Assembly (NCBI GenBank): GCA_030625325.1
Contig: DAOURA010000009.1
Coordinates: 1 to 33,557 of the forward strand
Source of the DNA: Marinosulfonomonas sp.
GTDB taxonomy: Bacteria; Pseudomonadota; Alphaproteobacteria; Rhodobacterales; Rhodobacteraceae
DNA length: 33,557 nt
Direction: 5' to 3'
Positions 26,403 through 33,557 of this stretch are shown here, one piece after another. Every line of letters starts with the position of its first letter. Positions within the stretch are counted from its first letter, which is position 1. A program made the position numbers and the translations under genes. The notes under the pieces are model-generated. The model had not been told where the DNA came from and did not search any database. It saw nothing but the letters and a program-made list of their open reading frames with translations.

Positions 26403-27412
26403 GTGATAAGCCGTTAATCTCTACCCGCGACCTTTCAGTTCACTTCCCACTGCGTGGTGGTGGCATATTTGGGCCAAAACCCGTTGTGCGTGCCGTTGAG
26501 GGCGTCGATATCGATATCGATAAGGGGAATTTCTTTGGCCTTGTTGGTGAATCGGGCTCTGGCAAAACCACTCTTGGGCGGGCCATGCTGCGGGCCGCAC
26601 CAATTACCCGTGGTGACATTGTTTATGACGACGGAGAGGTCAGTTATGACCTTCCAAGCCTTGGCGACAAGGAACTGAAAGAGTATCGCAAGCGCGCGCA
26701 GTTGATATTTCAGGATCCTTACGCAGCCCTTAGCCCGCGCATGACTGTGCGCGATATTATAGCTGAGCCGCTTGAAGTCATGGGCCTGACGAAATCAAAA
26801 GGCGAAACTGACGAACGGGTTCGTGAAATTGCCGCCAAGTGCCGCCTTAACCTGGAACACCTGCGCCGTTTTCCCCATGCGTTTTCCGGTGGTCAGCGCC
26901 AGCGTATTTCAATTGCGCGTGCCTTGGTTTCGCGTCCGCAATTTGTTGTGGCCGATGAAAGTGTGGCGGCCCTTGACGTGTCTATTCAGGCGGATGTTTT
27001 GAACCTGCTAAAGGAAATTCAGCAGGAAATGGGCCTGACGTTTCTGTTTATCAGTCACGACCTTAGTGTCGTGGCCCATGTGTGTGACCATGTTGCGGTT
27101 ATGTATCTGGGGCGGCTGGTTGAATCGGCACCAACCCGTGAACTGTTTGCGGCACCGCGCCACCCCTATACCAAGGCGCTGTTGTCAGCCATTCCGTCCC
27201 TTGACCCGGATGACCGGGGCAAGGCGCAAAAACTGGAAGGCGAAATTCCGTCGCCAACCAACCCGCCGCCGGGCTGTAAGTTTCAGACGCGCTGTCCACA
27301 TGCGATTGATATCTGTCGCAAGGATGAACCCAAATTACAGCAATCAGGCAAAGAACATGCCGTTGCCTGCCATCGCTGGCAGGAACTGGCCGAGAATGGA
27401 ATGTCCGCCTGA
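26399..27412 (+). CDS. DppF/OppF-type ATP-binding protein
   Basis: The second, 337-residue ATPase. Walker A GESGSGKT is at 50-57, FSGGQRQR at 162-169, and VVADES at about 183-188. The residue after the catalytic Glu is Ser instead of the usual Pro; activity should be unaffected. The C-terminal extension has the paired cysteines GCKFQTRC and ACHRW. Start at 26399 is set by AGGAG 7 nt upstream and the ATGA overlap; an in-frame ATG at 26366 lies inside the previous gene. It is the last gene of the operon, 6 bp from the convergent hydrolase. Confidence 0.95.
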   Translation: MSDKPLISTRDLSVHFPLRGGGIFGPKPVVRAVEGVDIDIDKGNFFGLVGESGSGKTTLGRAMLRAAPITRGDIVYDDGEVSYDLPSLGDKELKEYRKRAQLIFQDPYAALSPRMTVRDIIAEPLEVMGLTKSKGETDERVREIAAKCRLNLEHLRRFPHAFSGGQRQRISIARALVSRPQFVVADESVAALDVSIQADVLNLLKEIQQEMGLTFLFISHDLSVVAHVCDHVAVMYLGRLVESAPTRELFAAPRHPYTKALLSAIPSLDPDDRGKAQKLEGEIPSPTNPPPGCKFQTRCPHAIDICRKDEPKLQQSGKEHAVACHRWQELAENGMSA

Positions 27413-27418
27413 CCCCTG

Positions 27419-28963
27419 TTAGTCGCCCAAATAGCCGACACTGCCCTGCGGGGTGTTTTTGCACCCGGTCAGGGTTTGATCGGCGTGTTTCATTCGGTGG
27501 CTAAGCAGTTTTTGCGCCATGCGCAGCAAAGTGGCCGTATGTTTCGGATCATCGGCGATATTGCGCATTTCATCCGGGTCATTTTCCAGATCAAACAGCA
27601 ACGGGGCCAGCCCGCCGTTGAAATGCGCCAGTTTGAAACGGTCTTCGCGCAGGATAGCCAGATTGCATTCTTCGCGGCTTAGGCCAGTGGCATGTTGGGC
27701 GGGGGTGATACAATCCGGTTCGGCGAAGTTCAGTTCAAGGTGAACGCAGTCTTTCCAGCCCGCAGGCGTAAGCCCCTGCAAAAATGGTTTTAGCGATTTC
27801 CCATCCATTCCCGGTGGGACCGGCCGGCCGATCAGATCAAGGATTGTCGGGGTGATGTCAATGGTTTCACTAAAGGCATTGACGGTGGTGCCATGTTGGC
27901 CCGGATTGGCCGGGTCACGGATGATCAGGGGGATGCGGTAAGCGGGGTCATAGATATGTTGCTTGCCCCACAGGTGGTGATCGCCCAGCATTTCCCCATG
28001 ATCGGCCTTTAGCACGATAAGGGTGTCGTCGTATTGACCAGTTTCTTTCAGGAATTCGATGATCCGGCCAACATGATGGTCAACCTCAGTGGCCAAGCCC
28101 AGATAAAGCGCGCGCAATTGTTGAACATCGTCATCATTGCGGCTGTTTACCTGCCCGTCACAGCCGCGCACGGTGCTTTCCATTGGTGTGGCGCTGGCAG
28201 CACCGGCAATAAACGGGTGAACGGCGGCTTCTTGTTCGGGGGTGCCCATGCGGGCAGGCATGGGCAGATCGTCCGGGTCATACATCCGGTTATAGGGCGC
28301 GGGGGCCACCAGTGGTGGGTGGGGGCGCAGATAAGTCACCGTTGCGAACCAGTCCTGATCCGTGTGAACCGACAGATGGTTGATCACAGCGTTGGTCAAA
28401 AAGGCGGTGTCGCTGTCTTCGGCCCGGTAAAAGGGTGGGTCACTGGGGCGTGCGGGGCGGTTTGGGTCGGGCGAAATCGCGTCATAGAAATGCGAATAAT
28501 CAGGGATGTCGTATCCCTTGGCCTTTAGGTCCGCGCGCCACGGATAGCTTTCCATATAGCGCATTTCCAGAACCTCTCGAAAACCCGGCAGGACTTCTTC
28601 TTCGGTTTTCAGGGCGGGGTCATTGGGGTGATGCCTGCGCGGGTCACGGGACGTATCGGTATAACCGAACAGCTTTGGCTCATACCCGGATTTGCGCATT
28701 TCGCGGGCTATGTTTGGCAGGTCATGGGCCATTGGTGTCGCGTTGCGGGTTGAACGGTGGTTCATTGCGTATAGCCCGGTGAAGATACTTGCGCGCGACG
28801 GGCCACAGGGGTTGGTGACCGAAAAATGTTTACTGAAGGTCACGGCGTCCCCTTGCAGGGCCCGGATGTTGGGCAGATCAACATGGTCAGCCAGGGCGCC
28901 GGTAATGCAGTCGGCCCGCAGTTGGTCGGCGATGATGAACAGGACTTTGCGACGTTTGGACAA
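27419..28963 (-). CDS. Phosphonate monoester hydrolase-like (formylglycine) enzyme
   Basis: A 514-residue alkaline-phosphatase-superfamily hydrolase closest, from memory, to the rhizobial and Burkholderia PMH/PehA group. It shares the N-terminus, the GLYAMNHR region and the C-terminal HADQTLT tail. Expected active-site residues are all present: D13 and Q14, C53 in CGPSR (to be oxidised to formylglycine), N74, Y101, T104, H215 (RPHPPL), D321, H322 and K334. There is no signal peptide, so it acts in the cytoplasm. The start codon is TTG at 28963, supported by GGGGA 7 nt upstream and by matching the family's N-terminus. Arylsulfatase or phosphodiesterase activity is the main alternative; the family is promiscuous. 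Confidence 0.85.
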   Translation of the reverse strand: MSKRRKVLFIIADQLRADCITGALADHVDLPNIRALQGDAVTFSKHFSVTNPCGPSRASIFTGLYAMNHRSTRNATPMAHDLPNIAREMRKSGYEPKLFGYTDTSRDPRRHHPNDPALKTEEEVLPGFREVLEMRYMESYPWRADLKAKGYDIPDYSHFYDAISPDPNRPARPSDPPFYRAEDSDTAFLTNAVINHLSVHTDQDWFATVTYLRPHPPLVAPAPYNRMYDPDDLPMPARMGTPEQEAAVHPFIAGAASATPMESTVRGCDGQVNSRNDDDVQQLRALYLGLATEVDHHVGRIIEFLKETGQYDDTLIVLKADHGEMLGDHHLWGKQHIYDPAYRIPLIIRDPANPGQHGTTVNAFSETIDITPTILDLIGRPVPPGMDGKSLKPFLQGLTPAGWKDCVHLELNFAEPDCITPAQHATGLSREECNLAILREDRFKLAHFNGGLAPLLFDLENDPDEMRNIADDPKHTATLLRMAQKLLSHRMKHADQTLTGCKNTPQGSVGYLGD

Positions 28964-29005
28964 GGCGTTTCCCCGCAGTTGGCAGATGCATGGCTAAAGC
29001 AGATA

Positions 29006-29034
29006 GGGCGACAGGATCATATTGCCTGCCGCCC
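29006..29034 (-). terminator. Stem-loop between maeB and the PMH-like gene
   Basis: GGGCGGCAGG and CCTGTCGCCC on the minus strand form a 10-bp stem with one G-T pair and a 9-nt loop, about 50 bp after the maeB stop. There is no strong T-run, so termination may be partial or Rho-assisted. Confidence 0.45.
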
Positions 29035-29084
29035 TTTCAATCGGGAAAACGTCATACCGATGTCGGTTTTGGGCTTTGCGTCAA

Positions 29085-31364
29085 TTAGCCGTACTGCGCC
29101 ACCGGTGTTCCGGCCAGTGCGGCAGTGTTCAGCAACCCACGCGCGGTGATCGATGGTGTTACGATATGGGCGCGGTTGCCCATGCCCATCAGGACCGGCC
29201 CGACCTCAAGACCATGGGCCTTTTGCTTCAGGATGTTGCGCACCCCGCTTGCCGCGTCTGTGTTGGAAAAGACCAGAACATTGGCCGGACCTTTCAGGCG
29301 AGAGTTGGGGAATATCCGCGTGCGCAATTCCACGTCAAGGGCGGCGTCAACGTGCATTTCACCTTCGTAGGAAAAATCCCGTGGGGCTGCGTCCAGAATT
29401 TGTAATGCATCACGCATTCTGCGCCCGCTGGTGATGTCCAGACTGCCGAACTGGGAATGGCTGCACAGGGCAATGCTGGGGTCGATACCAAAGCGGCGCA
29501 CGTGGCGGGCGGCGCCCAAGATGCTTTGGGTGATTTGTTCGGGTGTGGGTTCTGGGTTGACCTGGGTGTCAGTGATAAAAATCGGCCCGTCTTCTAGTAT
29601 CATCAGGCTAAGCGCGCCAGCGGGGGACAGTTGGTCAGTGCCAAGAACCTGTGTCACATAATTCAGGTGCCACAGGTATTGGCCGAATGTGCCGCAGATC
29701 ACACTGTCGGCGTCGCCCCTGTGAACCATAACCGCCCCGATTGCCGTGGTGTTGGTGCGCATGATGGCCTTGGCCTGATCGGGTGTTACACCTTTGCGCT
29801 CCACCACACTGTGATACGTTGTCCAGTAATCGCGATAGCGCGGGTCACTTTCCGGGTTCACCAGTTCAAAGTCCCGTGACGGGCGTATTGACAGGCCCAG
29901 CCGTTCACAGCGTGCCTCAATCACTTCGGGGCGACCAATCAGGATTGGCTTATCAACGGTTTCTTCCAGAATGGCGTTGGCAGCGCGCAGCACGCGTTCG
30001 TCTTCGCCCTCGGCAAACACAATGCGGCGCGACGCGGTCTTGGCCGCTTCAAACACCGGGCGCATGATCAGGGCAGATTTAAAGACCGATCCATCCAAAC
30101 TTTCTTTATAGGCCTTCATGTCGGCAATCGGTGCCTTGGCAACGCCCGATTCCATTGCGGCCAGCGCAACTGCAGAAGCAACAACCCCCATCAGTCGTGG
30201 ATCAAATGGTTTCGGGATCAGATAATCGGCGCCAAATGTCATCTGTTCGCCCTGATAGGCGGCGGCGGCCTCGGCGCTGGTGGTGGCGCGCGCCAGTGCG
30301 GCGATGCCTTCGATACAGGCCAGTTCCATGTGGTCGTTGATTTGCGAGGCACAAACATCCAGTGCGCCGCGAAAAATGAACGGGAAACACAGCACGTTAT
30401 TCACCTGATTGGGATAATCGGACCGCCCGGTGGCGATAATCGCATCTGGGGCGACCTTTTTTACCTCATCCGGCATGATTTCTGGTGTTGGGTTGGCCAG
30501 CGCAAAAATAATTGGCTGCTTGGCCATTTTTGTCACCATGTCGGGCGTCAAGACACCGGGCCCAGACAGGCCAAGAAACAGATCCGCACCGCCAATAACG
30601 TCTGCCAGGGTTTTTTCACCACCCGGCTGGGCATAGGCGTCCTTTTGGGGGGTCATGTCGTCGGTGCGGCCCTGATAAACCAGCCCCTTGATATCGCAAA
30701 GCCAGACATTTTCCCGCTTAACCCCCAGTTTCAACAGCATATTCAAACAGGCAATGCCGGCCGCACCACCGCCGGTGGACACCACTTTGATATCGCCAAA
30801 GGATTTACCGGTAACCTGCAGTGCATTGGTGGCCGCAGCCCCCACAACGATCGCGGTTCCGTGCTGATCGTCGTGAAAAACCGGGATGTTCATCCGCTCG
30901 CGGCAAATTTGTTCAACGATAAAACAATCGGGTGCTTTGATGTCTTCCAGGTTGATCGCGCCAAAGGTTGGTTCCAGCGCGCAGACGATATCAGCCATCT
31001 TTTCAGGGTCGGGTTCGTCCAGTTCAATATCAAAGCAGTCAATATTCGCGAACTTCTTGAAAAGAACGGCCTTTCCTTCCATCACCGGCTTGGATGCCAG
31101 TCCGCCGATGTTGCCCAAACCCAGTACTGCCGTACCGTTTGTGACCACGCCAACCAGATTGCCACGGGTGGTATATCGGCGGGCCGTTTCCGGGTTTGCT
31201 TTTATCTCAAGACAGGCCTCGGCCACGCCGGGGCTATAGGCCAGCGACAAATCGCGGCCATTGGCCAGCGGCTTGGTTGCTTTAATTTCCAGTTTTCCCG
31301 GCTTTGGGTATTCATGGTAGCGCAAAGCCGCCTGTTTGTTCCCGTCTTGACGTTTTTTGGTCAT
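29085..31364 (-). CDS. maeB: NADP-type malic enzyme fused to phosphotransacetylase domain
   Basis: A 759-residue cytoplasmic enzyme converting malate to pyruvate and CO2 with NAD(P) reduction. Residues about 15-190 form the malic N-domain ([14 protein letters not shown], then [14 protein letters not shown]). The Rossmann domain has [14 protein letters not shown]. From about 430 onward is a phosphotransacetylase-like domain ([15 protein letters not shown]), usually a regulatory sensor of acetyl-CoA without its own activity. The length is that of the alphaproteobacterial hybrid form. An AGGGAA ribosome site precedes the ATG. Upstream is a palindromic operator. Confidence 0.95.
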   Translation of the reverse strand: MTKKRQDGNKQAALRYHEYPKPGKLEIKATKPLANGRDLSLAYSPGVAEACLEIKANPETARRYTTRGNLVGVVTNGTAVLGLGNIGGLASKPVMEGKAVLFKKFANIDCFDIELDEPDPEKMADIVCALEPTFGAINLEDIKAPDCFIVEQICRERMNIPVFHDDQHGTAIVVGAAATNALQVTGKSFGDIKVVSTGGGAAGIACLNMLLKLGVKRENVWLCDIKGLVYQGRTDDMTPQKDAYAQPGGEKTLADVIGGADLFLGLSGPGVLTPDMVTKMAKQPIIFALANPTPEIMPDEVKKVAPDAIIATGRSDYPNQVNNVLCFPFIFRGALDVCASQINDHMELACIEGIAALARATTSAEAAAAYQGEQMTFGADYLIPKPFDPRLMGVVASAVALAAMESGVAKAPIADMKAYKESLDGSVFKSALIMRPVFEAAKTASRRIVFAEGEDERVLRAANAILEETVDKPILIGRPEVIEARCERLGLSIRPSRDFELVNPESDPRYRDYWTTYHSVVERKGVTPDQAKAIMRTNTTAIGAVMVHRGDADSVICGTFGQYLWHLNYVTQVLGTDQLSPAGALSLMILEDGPIFITDTQVNPEPTPEQITQSILGAARHVRRFGIDPSIALCSHSQFGSLDITSGRRMRDALQILDAAPRDFSYEGEMHVDAALDVELRTRIFPNSRLKGPANVLVFSNTDAASGVRNILKQKAHGLEVGPVLMGMGNRAHIVTPSITARGLLNTAALAGTPVAQYG

Positions 31365-31386
31365 CAGAAATTCCCTGATTATATAA

Positions 31387-31406
31387 ATAGTTTAATACTA
31401 AACTAT
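31387..31406. promoter_or_regulatory. 20-nt inverted repeat at the maeB promoter
   Basis: ATAGTTTA-ATAC-TAAACTAT is a perfect 8-bp inverted repeat with a 4-nt spacer, 23 bp before the maeB start. It overlaps TATAGT and is adjacent to TATAAT on the minus strand, so a bound dimeric protein would block or control maeB. Its symmetry and AT content suit a MarR- or GntR-type factor; the regulator is unknown. Confidence 0.6.
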
Positions 31407-31577
31407 AATTTTCTGGCCTGCAATTTACCACCTGTACCGGGACCATCAAGCCCTAGTTGCAAAACAATTCAAGCCCTTTGGGTAAACTTACACGTCAGGG
31501 CCGGTCTGGGCACTTGCATACTACCGCCAGCCGCAGCAATCTGTGACAGGTTTAATTGGTGATAGGACTGGGGAAAA

Positions 31578-31970
31578 ATGACACTTTTAAAAGCCGCGAC
31601 AGCGATCCGTGAAATGGCCTATGCGCCCTATTCGAATTTCAAGGTGGGGGCGGCCATCCGTGCTGCATCCGGCAAGGTTTATTCAGGCTGTAATGTTGAA
31701 AACGTTGCCTTCCCCGAAGGCACCTGCGCTGAAGCCGGGGCAATTGCCGCGATGGTGGCGTCCGGTGATACCGAAATAGTCGAAGTTCTGGTAATCGCCG
31801 ACAGCCCAATGCCGGTCAGCCCCTGTGGCGGGTGCCGACAAAAGCTGGCAGAATTCAGCGCAGGCAAAGTTCGGGTCACAATGGCAACGACGGGTGGAAA
31901 AACCCAGCAAACCACAGTTGGTGATCTGTTGCCCGGTGCGTTCGTGCCCGGCCATATGGAAGATAGCTAA
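31578..31970 (+). CDS. cdd: Cytidine deaminase
   Basis: A 130-residue zinc enzyme deaminating cytidine and deoxycytidine to uridine and deoxyuridine. The zinc ligands and catalytic acid are C50 and E52 in TCAEAG, and C83 and C86 in PCGGCRQ. The N-terminus APYSNFKVGAAI is diagnostic. GGGGAAAA lies directly before the ATG. It is first of a salvage operon; deoA begins 2 bp after its stop. Confidence 0.95.
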   Translation: MTLLKAATAIREMAYAPYSNFKVGAAIRAASGKVYSGCNVENVAFPEGTCAEAGAIAAMVASGDTEIVEVLVIADSPMPVSPCGGCRQKLAEFSAGKVRVTMATTGGKTQQTTVGDLLPGAFVPGHMEDS

Positions 31971-31972
31971 CG

Positions 31973-33280
31973 TTGGATGCGCGCACGATCATAGGAAAGC
32001 TTCGGGATAAAAAGCGCCTGACAAATGAAGAATTGTCAGAGTTCGCCTTTGGCCTGGCCAATGGGCAGGTTTCGGCCGCACAGGCCGGGGCGTTCGCGAT
32101 GGCCGTCTGCCTGAACGGGCTGACAATGGATGAACGGGTCGCGCTGACCATGGCGATGCGCGACAGCGGTGATGTTTTGCAATGGGACCTGCCGGGGCCG
32201 GTGATTGACAAACATTCTACCGGTGGAATTGGCGATTGTGTGTCCCTGTTGCTGGCGCCGGCTTTGGCGGCATTGGGCGCCTATGTTCCGATGGTGTCCG
32301 GGCGCGGGTTGGGCCACACCGGCGGCACGCTGGACAAGCTGGAAGCAATTCCCGGCCTGAAGACCGAGGTTGGGGCAGATCGGTTTCGCCAGATCGTGAA
32401 AGACGTGGGAACCGCAATTGTTTCAGCCACCGGCAATATCGCCCCGGCAGACAAACGTCTTTATGCGGTGCGCGATGTCACGGCAACGGTCGAAAGCATT
32501 GATCTGATCACCGCGTCGATCCTGTCCAAAAAACTGGCGGCTGGGCTGGGCGCATTGGTGTTGGATGTAAAGGTTGGAAGTGGCGCGTTCATGAAGTCAA
32601 TGGATGACGCAACCGCGCTTGCGCAATCACTGGTGACAACGGCGAATAATGCGGGTTGCAAGACGTCCGCGTTGATCACCGATATGAACCAGCCCTGCAC
32701 CCCGTCGGTTGGAAATGCGCTGGAAATTATGGACGTTATGACGGCCCTGACCGCGGGGGCACGTGATACGACCCTGATTAATCTTACGGCTGAACTGGGG
32801 GGGGAATTGCTGACGCTTTGTGGCAGTGCCGATAACCCGGCCGAAGGCGTGCGCCAGATACTGGGTACGTTTGATGACGGATCGGTGGCAGAAAAGTTTG
32901 GCCAGATGGTTGCGGCCCTTGGGGGGCCAACCGACTTTGTGGAACGCTGGCGTGATCATTTGCCATCGTCCCCGGTGGTGCGTGATGTGCTGGCCGGAAG
33001 GGACGGTTTTGTGGGCGGTATGAATGGTGAAGACTTGGGACTGGCGGTGGTTCATCTGGGTGGTGGGCGCCTGCGGGGGTCGGATAAGGTTGACCCGTCG
33101 GTCGGCCTGTCGGATGTGGCGGTGATCGGGGCGGCGGTTTCTGCCGATACGCCCCTTGCCACAGTGCATGCGGCAACGTCTGATGGGGCGGATGCGGCTG
33201 AACGGGCCGTACGTGCGGCTATTCAGATCAGTGATACAAAGCCCGACACACCCCCGGTTGTTTGCAGGAGAGTGCGCTAA
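31973..33280 (+). CDS. deoA: Thymidine phosphorylase
   Basis: A 435-residue enzyme converting thymidine or deoxyuridine and phosphate to the base and 2-deoxyribose 1-phosphate. The phosphate and nucleoside site KHSTGGIGD is at 80-88, followed by [17 protein letters not shown]. The start codon is TTG at 31973. It fits because the N-terminus ([15 protein letters not shown]) then aligns with the known family start, and GGAAG is 10 nt upstream. A run of eight G at 32797-32804 is in frame. The stop overlaps the deoB start. Confidence 0.95.
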   Translation: MDARTIIGKLRDKKRLTNEELSEFAFGLANGQVSAAQAGAFAMAVCLNGLTMDERVALTMAMRDSGDVLQWDLPGPVIDKHSTGGIGDCVSLLLAPALAALGAYVPMVSGRGLGHTGGTLDKLEAIPGLKTEVGADRFRQIVKDVGTAIVSATGNIAPADKRLYAVRDVTATVESIDLITASILSKKLAAGLGALVLDVKVGSGAFMKSMDDATALAQSLVTTANNAGCKTSALITDMNQPCTPSVGNALEIMDVMTALTAGARDTTLINLTAELGGELLTLCGSADNPAEGVRQILGTFDDGSVAEKFGQMVAALGGPTDFVERWRDHLPSSPVVRDVLAGRDGFVGGMNGEDLGLAVVHLGGGRLRGSDKVDPSVGLSDVAVIGAAVSADTPLATVHAATSDGADAAERAVRAAIQISDTKPDTPPVVCRRVR

Positions 33281-33557
33281 TGCCCCGTTGTTTTCTGATT
33301 GTGATGGATTCCGTTGGCTGCGGTGGCGCACCGGATGCGGACAGGTTTTTTAATGACAAGCTGCCCGATACCGGGGCCAATACGCTGGCCCATATTGCTG
33401 CTGCCTGTGCCAGCGGTCAGGCCGAAAATGGGCGCAGTGGGCCACTGAAATTGCCCCACCTTGACCAGCTTGGGCTGGGGGCCGCGATTAGGCTGGCGTC
33501 AGGTGAAGATGCGCCCGGTCTGGGCGGCGTTCCGCAGGGCAAGTGGGGCGCGGCCAC
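33280..33557 (+). CDS. deoB: Phosphopentomutase, N-terminal part (continues beyond window)
   Basis: The first 92 codons of a gene cut by the window edge. The N-terminus [20 protein letters not shown] holds the metal-binding Asp of the alkaline-phosphatase-like phosphopentomutases, and [11 protein letters not shown] with [10 protein letters not shown] matches the family. It would convert deoxyribose 1-phosphate made by DeoA to the 5-phosphate. ATG overlaps the deoA stop by one base, and AGGAGAG at 33266-33272 is a strong ribosome site. Confidence 0.93.
   Translation, partial: MPRCFLIVMDSVGCGGAPDADRFFNDKLPDTGANTLAHIAAACASGQAENGRSGPLKLPHLDQLGLGAAIRLASGEDAPGLGGVPQGKWGAA

Noticed and set aside
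30330-31562. Long open frame of about 410 codons on the plus strand opposite maeB
   Set aside because: It lies antisense to a clearly conserved enzyme and its translation is rich in His, Gln and Cys with no recognisable domain; it is a shadow of maeB codon use.
32797-32804. G8 run inside deoA as a possible frameshift or phase-variable site
   Set aside because: The reading frame continues through it with conserved sequence on both sides, and the run is at glycine codons; no sign of disruption.
1-33557. CRISPR arrays, insertion sequences, tRNA or rRNA genes, attachment sites
   Set aside because: No regularly spaced repeats, transposase-like reading frames, cloverleaf sequences or rRNA segments were recognised on either strand.

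Overview
The window looks like chromosome of a Rhodobacterales (Roseobacter-type) alphaproteobacterium. This rests on the clade I nos gene order led by a nosC-like gene, moderate-to-high GC, short ATGA-coupled operons, and a malic enzyme-phosphotransacetylase fusion. It is an inference from gene content; no rRNA or tRNA is present. No mobile element, CRISPR array or clear pseudogene was seen. Layout, left to right. (1) 1-2209: the end of an Fbp/Afu-type ABC permease and its ATPase, substrate uncertain. (2) 2332-11425: a complete nitrous-oxide-reductase operon, nosC-R-Z-D-F-Y-L-X. It is preceded by an Fnr/Nnr-type box and most genes overlap or nearly touch. NosZ carries a Tat signal and all expected CuZ and CuA ligands, so the last step of denitrification (N2O to N2) should work; no nir or nor genes are visible. 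(3) 17470-11444, minus strand: an envelope or surface-carbohydrate block with a large single-membrane-span protein carrying a duplicated N-terminal motif, a small secreted protein, two GT-B glycosyltransferase-like proteins (one fused) and a 144-residue unknown. (4) 17636-28963: a phosphonate locus. A LysR regulator is divergent from phnW and phnX, which convert 2-aminoethylphosphonate (2-AEP) to phosphonoacetaldehyde and then to acetaldehyde plus phosphate. A five-gene family-5 (Opp/Dpp-type) ABC importer follows, then a convergent cytoplasmic phosphonate monoester hydrolase (PMH)-like enzyme. (5) 31364-29085: maeB, minus strand, with a 20-nt perfect inverted repeat at its promoter. (6) 31578-33557: cdd-deoA-deoB for pyrimidine (deoxy)nucleoside salvage, cut by the window edge. 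The most interesting proposal is region 4. The PMH-like enzyme has a complete formylglycine-hydrolase active site and no signal peptide, so its substrate would have to be imported intact. Beside it is an Opp-type transporter with an unusually large binding protein and an enlarged DppC-type periplasmic loop, next to phnWX. Together these could form a pathway that imports esterified or conjugated 2-AEP (for example phosphonolipid head groups), hydrolyses the ester inside the cell, and feeds free 2-AEP to PhnW and PhnX. The enzymes are recognised families; the link between them is inference from neighbourhood and predicted location.
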